A stretch of DNA of 60,376 bases, taken from NCBI GenBank assembly GCA_018398765.1, contig JAHBMJ010002952.1, positions 16,054 to 76,429 on the forward strand. The letters run 5' to 3'. The first letter of the stretch is position 1, and every line of letters starts with the position of its first letter. The notes under the pieces were generated by a model. The model searched no databases and was not told the origin of the DNA. It saw nothing but the letters and a program-made list of their open reading frames with translations. Below, in pieces: positions 34,463 to 45,832 of the stretch. This DNA comes from Chromera velia (taxonomy: Eukaryota > Sar > Chromeraceae). A program made the translations under genes and the position numbers.

Positions 34463-37400
34463 ATGAACCACCTCCAGCGAACCTTACTTCGAGAGGTTGA
34501 GTTGGAATGGGGGCAGGCACCCGCACAACAGGTGCAGAATCTCGATGGGAGCAACAGTATTCCCCCAGAGAGCATTGGTGGCAACAAAGACAGCGGCGCA
34601 GTCCTAGACCCACCAGCAATCTCCCCTCCCTTGTTTGAGGACTTTTTGCAGCCTCATAAGCTTGCAAAGCACCTCTCTTGCCCTTTTGTTGTCGTCATCC
34701 TCACAGGAGCAGACTTTCGACAAGCAACACTTCTAAGCAGTCGTCTAAGGAATACAGCAGGTGTCACCCCTGCGTTGATCTCCCGCATCTGGAGGTCACC
34801 ACGCAGACGGGGTGGGGGAAGCCCCGGAGAGGACCATGTGAAGCTCATTGACATGTCCCTCACGCGCACGCGAATAAAAAGGGAGCGCTTCCTTCTTCTG
34901 TTGCGCCTTCCTTCAGGGGAGGCAACGCGGGAGGCCTCTCTGTCCTCTCTGCGGCAGGGCCTCTTGCCGAGGAGCCTCGACTTCCGATTTCATGCAGATC
35001 TTTACGAAGAACCTATCGAGGCACTAACTATTGCAGCGCAGGAGGTTCCAAGAGCTTTCGCAATCTGCAGGTGCGCCCTTCTCTCGCGATCTGCGGGTAA
35101 AGAGCTGTATCTTTTTTTGCCTCTCTCTTTCGGTTTCTCTCTCTGGCATTCTTGCCTCTATCAGCCTGCATATTTGCACGACTATTTGTCTACCCCAAAG
35201 CATGCATACTCTGTGACGCCCGGTGTGCAGACTCCCGTCTGTTCCTGTAGGTCTGTCTTACCCTGATCTTTGACTGTCTCTAAGTGTTTCTCTCGTTTAC
35301 CTACGGACTAACTAGTCACTCACAGAGCATGCGTACGACTTCATGACCTGGCAACCTGCCGTTCTTCTCTTTCATTGTCTTTCCTCTTGCAGATACACGT
35401 TGGTGTTTGCTTCCAGAGACGCACAGATAGAGGCCGAGACAGTCACTGAAGAGCTCTTGATGGCTGGGGCCTCTGTGCATCTTGCAAAGGTCTTGCCTCG
35501 CAAGGCTTCCCGTCTGTTTGAGTCCTCTCCTCACAGAGGACACTCTGAGTATGATTTGAACTCATTCGGAAGGGGAAGCAATGCCTCAGCCATGAGTTTT
35601 GCGCCCTCGGATGACGCCATGAGTTTTCTCGGTCGTGACACACATCCACAACAAAGTCTCGCTGAAAATCTGGTCGTCATTCTTTTCTCAGGGCCGCGTA
35701 TCGATTTAGATCAGCAGTTCTGGTGTCCGGCTCCTCCCACGCGCCAGGTGCCAGCAAGAGGGCAGGTGTCCTTCCCAGCAGCCACCGCATTTGCCGGGGC
35801 CCTGGGCCCTCCTCTCCTTCCAATTGCGGCCGCCCATGGGCCCCCACAGGAGGAGGTCAAAGGGGAAGAGAGTGGACCGACAGTGGCCCTTTTGCCGGGG
35901 TCCCTAGAGGGCCCCCTACTCCCCCTGTTGGCCCGGCTACTGCGCCCGTCACGACCCGCAGCGATTGCAGAGTTTGAGTGTGAGCGTCTCGAAGATGAGT
36001 GCGCTCATCCAGAACTGAGAGAGGCCCTCGCTTCGTTTCGTATGTGCGAGGACGCAAGGAAGGAGAGGCGTTTAGAGATGTCCTGGGTCTCTGTGCTGGG
36101 TCCCGCGTGTGAGGCCGGGGCCCATAATGCCGTTCAGGAAATTCTTCGCGCAAACGGTTTCCTGATTCTTTCGTCTGTTTGGACTTTCGTGACGTTGGAC
36201 GAAGTCTTCAGCTTGTTCGGTTTCCCTGCCACGTCTTCTGCTCCTGAGCGAGCCCTGAGGGTGCTCGTGAGGGCTCTAGAGGACCTTCAGGAAGGGAGAC
36301 CTAGAAAGGACCCCATGGGGGGGGCTGATCAGAGACCTCTGGACATGCTCGCAGTGGACGCTAATGAGAGAGCACTCGCGGGGGCGGTTAGTGCTCGAAT
36401 CTCCGCAGCGTTGCGGGATTTTTGGATTAACGATCGAGGAGATCCGGGGCTTTTAAGCCTCTTGAAAGAGGAGTTGGAAAAGGGGATGGATGAGTGGACT
36501 GATCTATCCCCTTCCCTTCTGGCTGTTCTCGTTCATTTGCCCCTGTTGCCTGTTCGGACTTTCCTTGTGGAGAGAGAGGGGGGGAGGGCATTGCTCAGTC
36601 GGGTTCTGTACTCAAACGGCCTCTGTCAGACACACCAGACGAAAAGTCTGTCGCCTCTGTTCACGCAAAAAAAAAACATGTGCATGCTTCTTGTTCGTCC
36701 ATCATGAATGAAGGACATTGTGTGCTGATGCAGCCTGCCATTGAATGCAAACAAAAGCCTGTTTGTCTCTTATATCTCTGCACTTGCTTTCCTCTGTTTC
36801 GTGTCAACTCTTTCTGTAGTTTATCGAGTCCTGTTTTACTACAAGAATGGGAGGCTGGAATGGCATCTGTCTTTTCTCTTCGCAGTGGTTGGTCTCTTAC
36901 CACGCTTTCGTCTTTCTCCCTCTCCAATTTATGCTTCTTCCCTTCTTTCTGCTGCTTCCCCCGCAGGTGTACCTGCCTGGCACTTTCCCTGGCTGTCCCT
37001 GGACGAGGAGGTCTCTCTGTGCGACCCTCCGCTGTTCCATTCGGTCCATCACTGGCTAAATCGGACGGGGGTCGCCCGGCTGCCTGTACAGATCCAGAGG
37101 ACACCCGAGAGTCCCAAAAGAGTCCGACTGGTCCGACTTCCCCCCTCTGCCGACGGGTCGGGAGATCCCCCTGCTGCCCTCTCAGCCGTGTGGGAAACAT
37201 CCGCACGGGATAGAATGGCAACACACGAGGGTCGCACGTCGGGGGGATTCGGGAGAATCAGTTCTTCCAAAAAGTCCTGGGAAAGGGCCCTAAGAAACTC
37301 CTCGGAGGGCAATCCCGCAAGTGTGTCGACGCGCCCTCGACTTCCGTTGTTGGCCGTCCATTCACACTCGCGCCAGCATTTCCTCTGGTCCGTTGCTGTT

Positions 37401-38644
37401 CTGTAAGAATGGTTTTTCTTTTTGCGGTTTTTGTGCCCGTGTTTTCTGATTTTTCTTTCCCCCTCGAATTCGCACAATGCCTCCGGTGTTGTGGCATTTC
37501 TGTGATGATGCGGTCCGCGTTGTGAGGAAGAGGATCGCATCGGCGTGGCCGTCTCGTGATGTGTTTATTTATCTCTTCTCTTCTTCTTCCTGTTGTATCA
37601 GGCACATGCGGAGCTGGAATCAGGCATCTGTTCTCAGCACCGACCTCATCGTCTGTTTTCTCTCCCACACGCCCTTCGGATCGCAAAACAACCCGGGGGG
37701 CAGAGGAGGGGGAAGGGGGGTCACACCCAGACGGTTGAGGTCACTCGCGGCAACTGCGGACTTTGGAGCCCGTGACAGTCCCCGGAGAACTGGAACGTTT
37801 AGTCCGTCTCGCAAACCCTCAATCGCTTTCACAATCGACACCACACGAGAGGACGAAGAAGAGGAAGAAGAGAGACGACCGATGTATGCTCAATTGACAC
37901 CCGCTCCGTTGGGCGGAGGTGAGGTGAGGGAAGATGGAGGGAAACGTAAACGAAAGGGAGCCGGGGGAGATGGAGACAAGGGGAAAAATCCACTTCTCTC
38001 AGACGAGGCCCTGATGCTTCATCGTTTGCATTTCAATGTCTTGGCCTCGGCCCACGAGGCCGACGTGAGGGCAGCGTTCCCCTTTGCAACTCCCAAACTG
38101 TCTTCAGGCATCGAGAGGCTCTCTGGCTCAGTGGCTGAGGAAGGGGGAGAAACGAAGAAGGGGAATGTACAGGCAACATTTCTGCTTGTAGAAAGGAGGA
38201 GTGCGGTTCTGTTTGCCAAGGCACTAGAGACTGAGGCTGCTGAGGAGAGGTCAAGGGGACAGAAAGAAGCCCAACGGGGCACAGGTGGAAGGGAGGGTCG
38301 GGTGTCTGCTATGTCAGCTTCTTCTTCTCTTCAGGCCGCAGCGTGGGATCCGGATCACCTAGATCTTTTGAAAGGGGTGCTTGGTGGAGGTTGGTAAACT
38401 AAACGTTTCTGCTGACACAGAGAACGTTTCGCGTTGCCTCTTTGATCTCCCCGACTATCGATATATTCTTTTTGCACATCGTCTCGTCACGAAGTTGTAA
38501 GCGTGTTCTTCTCTCTTTGCATTGTACGACACGAGATGCCATCTTGCCTCAGTTTTTGGATTACAGAAGAAGACTAACAAATGTGGCCAGGGGAAGTAAA
38601 GCGAAGACACTAACAGAAAAGACTCCCTTCCTGCTTTTCAGCTC

Positions 38645-38695
<51 letters not shown>

Positions 38696-41600
38696 TGCGT
38701 GCAGCAATTGTCTTTCTATATGGAAGCTGGGAAGCTCAGATGGTTCTCGAGCACATCTTCCGAGACTTCATGGTTCCCCGGAACGCGTCTGACCTAGACC
38801 TTCTAGCCCGAGTGCCGTCCGCAGAGGCGGGTCTTCATTCGACTGTGGCAAGGGGAAGGGGGGCAGGAAAGCAAAACTCGGACGTTACGGGAGGAGGCAG
38901 GGAGAGGGATCAAGATGGAGTGTCGGTCATTTCCCGAGTGCCGTCTCTGGCCGAATTCAGTGATGCGGCCTCAAGGGCGGGCACCGCTGCTGCGGGGGAC
39001 AGTGTGTCCATAAGTCCCGCAAAGGTTGAGAGGCGTGTGTCAGTTGTTCGGATGGCTGTGCCTGCAAGCACAGAGGAGGGGGGGGTTTCGGTGGATGGAA
39101 AAGCTGCCTCAGTGAGTCCAGAGGAAGGGAAGCAGAGAAGCAGTCCACTAGTCAAAGATCCGAAACTTCGTCGTCTGTTGGCAAAGAGAGGGGCAAAGGG
39201 GGGGGGCGGTGACGTGGGTCTGACGGATGAGGTCAGAGAAACTTTTCGCCCCTCTTCACCCCTCCGAGTTCTCTTCAGCCCCTCAAACACTCTTGCAGCG
39301 AAGGAAACAACAGAGAGGGGTCACAGGGCTGCCGCGACGGGTGCGGGAGAGATCTCTCTCGATGATGCAGAGAATGCGGAGAGTGTAGAGCAACCCGTTA
39401 GAGCTGCGCCTTTTCTTTTGAGGGCTTGTTTGATTGCCGCTGGCCATTACGGGTGGCGGTCCCTGCCTTCTTCATTTGACTTCTCTTTCGCGGATTCGAT
39501 AGGGGATGCGTGGATGTTTCGGCCAAGGGAAGATCATGATGCGATGGGTGGGGAGGGCGAAGATGAAAGGGAAAGCAGAAAACAGGAACAAACCAGCCCG
39601 CAATCACCCGGGAAAGCTTTTGCATACGCGCAGGTCAGACCGAAGGGTTTTTGACTGGTACGGTGGATCTTTCCCTGATTGATGGCTTTGTGATTTGTTT
39701 TGATGGTCGTCTTTCGTCTCATTTTTTTTCTCTTTCCACACCTTTCCTTGCATTCGATTTCTCGCCTCCAAAGCGCTTCAGATCGTCGACATTCAATATA
39801 TCTTAGATTTCCTCTTCGCAACAATTCCTCGTCTTCTGTGTGTGTCTGTTGTTTTGTTTCAGGTGTCAGCTTCGCGAAACGCAGACATCGCACGGGTGGT
39901 CCGCCGTTCTTTTTGGCTGTTTAAAAGAAACGATCACTCTGCTCGGTTAGCTCGTGCCGCTGTCTTCTTGGAGAAGGCAGAGAAGCTCCGTCGTGCAGAG
40001 AGGTTGCGAGCAAGGAGAGAGAGATCGAGAAGAATGAAGGGGGGTACCTCTGCGCGTGTGCAGAATGAAATTCTCAGACGGCGAAAGAGTCTGGGAGGCA
40101 GATCGTTTGTGACATTCAACGGTACAGAGGATGAAGGAGCGTCAGGGTGGGAGGTGGAAAGTCGAATGGGAGGGCAGGGAGACGGCACCCTGCAGGAGCG
40201 AGAACAGCGGTTGTGGAGACGGGTGTGGACTCACCCTGAGTCGCGGGGAGATTTTCTGTTGTCTCGGAATTTTGAAATGACATCCGTGACGATGCAGCTC
40301 GTTCAATCATCCAAGGAGCATTCAAAAGAAAGGCATGAAGAAGGGGAGGGGAGTCGTATCGGGGTGGATTCGGATTTTCCTCATCCATTTGCGTTTGGTT
40401 TGCGCCCCCCTTCCTTTTCAGAGCACTCTGTTTCTGCCAGTGACGTTCACAGCATGTCAGCAAAAGAGCGCATCGAACTGGACGGAGGGGGGGAACGAGG
40501 CCTGAGTGTGGCAGCTGAAATTGCCGTCCGAAAGAGATGTGTGTTCTTCCATATTTTCGCTTCTCAGTCTCACTTGTTTGAGCATTTCGAGCGAAACGTG
40601 GTCCTACACTTGGATCCTCTAGTTGTCGTCTGGCCTGAACACGAACCTTCCCAACCCACACCCACAGACGAAGAAAACAACCACAGGGAAACCCCAGCTA
40701 TCCAACAGGCGGCTCATACACCATTGCAGAGATTGATTGCTCCTCGCGCGTTCCCACATCCGAAAGTCACCATCGTCACCCCTGATGACAAAACCTCCAC
40801 AGAATCACATCGTTACCCCGGACACATGTCCACAGGTGCCCTGTCATCTGCAGCCTCCAGCGTTGCCCTCTTCCCGCAAGACACAGACACACAAACTGCA
40901 TCCTCAAACCCCATGCTGAACGGGAGAGTAGCGTGCGTGACGACCTTCACCAGTTCATCCCACCAAGGGGTGCCTCTCCGAGAGTGGCTTCCCCTGATCG
41001 ATCACGTGACCGCCGCGATTGCCCAAGGTTGGCCTGATCGGTCAGCCCTGGGTCTGGAGTACCTTCGTGATGCAGCTGGGTTGCGCCGTGGATCGATGCC
41101 TTTTGACACAAAGTCAGAGAGGTCCGCAACGGGATTCTCTGTGCGCACAAAGGCCCGGTCTGCGAAGTGGATGCGTTCGTTGGGTATTGATGGGGACAAG
41201 AGTGACTACTCGGGTGGCTCATCTGACGACGCTCATCGTCTGGCTGCACCCACTGCAGGACCAATATTTGCTGAGAAGGAAGAATATCGAACGCGACGAC
41301 GCCGGCAGACTGCCGAGCAGTGCCGAATGGAATTGTGGGTCCTCGGGGGGACTGTGGGGAGAGCGGCGCTCGCGATGGATGGCCTTGCACTCCAAACGCC
41401 CAGAAGGAATTGGCGAGTCATTCGAGAGACCCACCAGAGAGTTCTTTTGGGGGGGTCAGAAATAAATAGGCTCGAGAGAGACACACCCCTCTCTCTCGTT
41501 CAGCCTTCTGAAATCGCGTGGCTGGGAGCGGCTTTGTCCGAAGAGCAGGGCGACTCCCCCGGAGCAACCCCGGGAGATAGTTCCCTTGCAGGTCAAGGCT

Positions 41601-44600
41601 TTCGTCGAGGAGCCGAGACAGCGGCAGGGGCAGAGGGAAGAAGACAGGTACCCAGAGAAGCAAAGGGGGTGACTAGGAAGTGGGGGCGCCAGTTGCTTCA
41701 GAAGATGCTGTCTGATGTTCAGAAAGGGTTATGCCCCAACGCATCTCGGGAAAGAAACACATGGGCAGAGTTAGATAGCGGCACCCGAATTCTGAAGGAG
41801 GAGGGCTTCTTCAGGAGGGGGGCCCTTCGAGGCCCCATGAGAGCCCACCTGATGCAGAACCCCCGCCTAGCCGCCCTTATTGAGAGGGAAGAAGACCCCC
41901 TCGCCTGGGGGTCCACTCTTCGTCTCCCTGCAGTCGCTACGCGGCTGCTCAACCTTGCAACAGGATCCGACCCCTCCCGTATTTTAGATCTCGCTAGAGG
42001 TCTGTATAAATTGACGAACATGAGCAGGGGATTCTATGCCACAGAGCCCGATCAAATGCCTGAGTTCAAGAGACTGCAATATGTTGTGTCGTCGGAGATT
42101 TTCGAGTCGTTCCTTCGTCTCAATCGGGAGACGGAAGGAGAAGAGCAGAGAAGAGTAGTTGAAGACTTGGCAGCCCTGGCAGAGGCCCAAGAAAAGGAAG
42201 AGGGGGCGGTGATGATCGGCAAGTTGGAGAGCATGCAGAGAGGGCCGGCGTTGAGAGGAGAAAGGGTGTGCAGCTTACTTCCTCTCACAAGTGCAAATCT
42301 TCGCGTGAGGTTCAATGAGGCCGAGCAGTCTCCTCAATTATCTTGGGTGAGTTGGGAAAATAATTTTGGACAGTAGCGTGTTTGTCGGATCTCTCTGCTT
42401 TCCCCTCCTCCTACGGTACCTTGAAGGCAAGCCTGAACCTTGTAAGCAGCCAGAATATGCAATTTACTTTTGTTCTCCTCCACTCCTGTGTGTGCAGGTG
42501 GACGTGATCGGCAGTCGATCGGGTCCCTGCAGATTCGCTGCGCAGGTCCGGGTGCTCCTCTCAACGAGTGCCTCTCTTCGAAAGATGCAGCTGCCTGCGA
42601 GAGTCCGGGGGGGGGACCGAGATCTGAACGCGAGGAGTGCGGGGGGAAGAGGAGAAAAAGAGTCCGAGGAGACTGACGTCTCCGTCTGGCAACTTCTCTT
42701 GGATGGATTCTTGCAGACATTTCTGCAGCCAGATAAGCTCCTCCGGCTTCGGGAATGTACGGGGTCAGACGAGAGCGGCAAGGGACGAAACGAAAGGTAT
42801 GCGAAAAGCCCGGCAGGACGGAGAAAAGAGGCACAGGCAAATGGTGGGGTGACGTCACGTGACGCTCCGAACGCTGTTCTTCTGGAAAACCTGGCGGCCT
42901 TCCACACTCGAGAGAGTGGGGATATCCACGCAGGACACCCCGCCCGTCTCCTCGAGGCTTATGTCCTCCCCCATATCGGGCCTTTCGATCCGTCTGCTGC
43001 TGACTTTTCGCATAGAGAGAGAGTGCGGTTTGAAGAAAGAGAGACGCAGGGGCTTGAAGGGCCCTCAGACCTTGAAAGGTTGGCGGCGGGGTATGGAAAT
43101 CGTTTGCTTCATTTCGAATTTCACACTCTTTTGTGTCTGTTAGAGACTGCAGCTGTGAAAGCTCGGATGGATCCTTCTGATCCATTCTGTCCCTCACAGG
43201 ACCTTCTACCACTTCCCGATTTGGTCTCCCTCCTTGAACACCAGGCTGAGAGGTGCGCACTTGTTGTGCACGGGTTAGGTGAGGCAGACCAGCTGGTAAA
43301 TGCCTATGTGTTGAAAGTCGAGAGGGCAAAGGATTTGAGAAACCGAGACAGACACGAGGCTCTGGCCCCCGACAGAATCGGTAAGGGGGCAAAGAGAGGG
43401 AACGATTTCTTCCAATACGCCTTCACCGGAAGGTTTGAGGGAGACGTTCCCTTGCCTGATGATTTCAGGGAGGCTCAAAGATATGTACAAACAGAGGGGA
43501 GGCGGCCAGAACCACCGATTCCCTCTCGAGAAATTGCACCCCCCGCTTCTCCTGCACCCTTCTCCCCCTCTCCAGAGACGCTCTACGGAAGAAAGGGGTC
43601 GGCTTCCGAACTTCCCTTCCCACTGTCCCCCTCCCCGGATGCGCCCCCCGGGGGTCCCGCTTCGCCGAATGTTGGCAACATGAGGCTTCGAACCCCCCGC
43701 CCCACTGTTGGGCCCGTCACAATGTCGCCCTCCAAAGTCCGAAAGACAGCGCTGATATGGTCCAAATTTCAGAGACCAGCGGAAGACCCCACCAAAGCTG
43801 CCCCAGTGACAAGACGTTCCATTCGAGTAGAAAAAGAAAAAGGGGAGAGGGCATCTGTCCGGTTCTCGACCGCATCGCCTCAGGCAGTCAGTCCTGCCGT
43901 CTCCACCCGAACACCTCTACAGCCCCCGTCTCCACCCTCCCACTCACCCCAAGTCCCACAGCTTCGACCTGAGTTGAGGGGAAAGGGGCTCGAGAATTTT
44001 CTTGACGATCATCAAGCGGCAGTCCAAACAGACGGAGCCCCACAAGAAGCCGCTGGGCTTCCTGGAACGACATCTCCCGAGCCTGAGCAAGCAAAGCCAC
44101 GTCTGAGCAGAATGAAGTCTGTGCAAGAGGTCGTGGAGGACTTTTTCAACGAAGCAGAGCCTGACAAAAACGACGGCGATCAAGACAAATCAGCCCTAGA
44201 AAGAGGAAATAAACAGACCCAAAGACTCCCAAACCAACGCTCGTCCATCAGACCCTCTCTCGCTAATCCGAACAGACCCGCGCGGTCTTCTGTGCGTGCG
44301 TCAGTCAGAATTGTGGCACCTCCGACAAGTCACTCGCCCCATCCCGACACTCTCAGCAATGCTCCTTCAACACACAGCCACCAGCGCCCATCAGCAGCCC
44401 CTCCCAGGGACACCATTCCCCCTCTCGAGGTGCCCTTGCCAATGCCGACAAGCCCCGTGAAGGGGGCCTCAGGGGGTGCACATTCTGCCTATGGCCGTTT
44501 CTGTTCTTCGCACTCTTATTCAGACAACAGGTACATGGACCGTGTCGTCGTGTCCAAGCCTGCGGAACGGCTCAGCACGGCTTCCGATCCCTGGTCAGCA

Positions 44601-44810
44601 GTGGGGGGAGCGTGGGGAGGACGACCACAGCAACCGCATCATAAATCAGACGCAGGGATGAGCTTTGAGCGCTACCATACCTTTGGTGTGTCGATCTCTC
44701 CGACTGGCGGCCGCCGACAGACGCTCTCGAGTCTGCAGAAATGGAAAAAGGTGCAAGAAGCCCGAAAGAAGGAATGCGATCATCGAGGACATTTTTTTGA
44801 CCCCAATTAG
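34463..44810 (+). CDS. Giant protein of unknown function, 7 exons, about 2936 aa
   Basis: Exons are 34463..35070, 35393..36645, 36967..37402, 37602..38389, 38705..39633, 39863..42346 and 42498..44810 (stop included). Phases match throughout. The donor of exon 2 (AAAA then GTCTGT at 36646) is weak and could be elsewhere. The start at 34463 (MNHLQRTLLREVELEWG) is preferred over 34343. The N-terminal 200 residues include CPFVVVILTGADFRQATLL, and a similar strand ENLVVILFSG recurs in exon 2, so two related alpha/beta modules are possible. Exons 5-6 carry folded-looking blocks (IVFLYGSWEAQMVLEHIF; RACLIAAGHYGWRSLPSSF; VFFHIFASQSHLFEHFERN) separated by long Ser/Pro/Glu-rich linkers. The last exon ends with a proline-rich, basic region and SLQKWKKVQEARKKECDHRG. 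No signal peptide or clear membrane segment is seen and I recognise no family. A large scaffold or cytoskeletal protein is possible. Confidence 0.65.
38648..38700. repeat. CT then GT dinucleotide repeat next to a splice acceptor
   Basis: The CT run acts as an extended polypyrimidine tract and is followed by GT units ending in GCAG, the acceptor for the exon at 38705. Confidence 0.85.
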
Positions 44811-45832
44811 AATGTTTCACTGTATAGAGTACTCAAAAGGGCCGCCAATCCTCTTCGAAGACTTGGGCTGCATTCTTTGGCAGCATCAGCTAAATTAATA
44901 ACTAAATTAAACCATCATCTACACATCATGCATCATGCAAATGCAAATTTCTCAAATGTACTACCTTATTACCTTTGTGGTCACTTCAGTAATGATTTCG
45001 GTGAGTCGATGACCATGATTTCAAAACTTTACAAAAGTGTTACAGTGTAGTGATATTTAGTAATATATGTGTAACACTGTTTTTTATATAGGCAGGTTAA
45101 AGTTATGAACATTTCTTTTTTCCAACTCTATCGAATCAGTTAAAATTTCAAAAGATGAACTTTCATATAGAAAGATTTAAAACCATTTTTGTATTATTTG
45201 ATACTATTTTATGTAGTGTTTACAGCATAAATTTGCCTTTTTAAAATAAAGAACACATTTGTTAATTGTAGTGTATTCGATTGATCATATGTTCTAATTT
45301 ATTTTATACTACGTTTTGAGTTATCATTAATTTATCTTTTTAAATCTAACAAATAACAAAGCTAACATATATAAAAAGCCTAAATTGGAATTGGAACTTG
45401 AAGACTTTTAATGCATAGTACATGAATTTGAGTGCAAAGATTACGGATGACTGCTGAACCCTCATGCCAGTGCTTTATCAACAAGGCCGTACATTTCAAA
45501 AGTTTGTCACTGCGCTTGAAGTGGCCCGTTCGGAAGCTTCATCGCCCTCACAAATCCGTCTGAAGACACATCCCCTTCTACTTTCTGTTGCAACGATCCG
45601 GTGGAGTGTTCGTGGTGCTGGACGAGGGACAACCCGACAAATGCTGCAAAGGAAGAACATGGATCCGAGTTTCTTGTGATTGGTCTCAAAAGAAGCAGAG
45701 TTGCTCGAACGAATTTTTGCTCACTCGGTTTGTTTTCCGGTACGCGAAAGAAAGCGTGTGGATGCCTTGCGTGACCACTCACTGCAACTCTCATCATGGA
45801 TTTTGAACCTGCAGAATGAAAAGGCATCCCCA
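44811..45832. other. AT-rich intergenic region between convergent genes
   Basis: This lies between the 3' ends of the giant gene (plus) and the cathepsin C gene (minus). It is strongly AT-rich from 44880 to 45430. Minus-strand frames near 45507..45857 could be extra 3' exons of the cathepsin C gene if a GTAAGT close to its stop is used, but their sequence lacks clear coding character. Confidence 0.5.

Noticed and set aside
40116-40661. 181-aa minus-strand frame
   Set aside because: It is a shadow of the 2.5-kb exon of the giant gene, with no recognisable motif.
42334-43392. 352-aa minus-strand frame antisense to the giant gene
   Set aside because: It lies opposite well-supported exons with matching splice phases; its composition mirrors the sense codons and it lacks its own splice or domain evidence.
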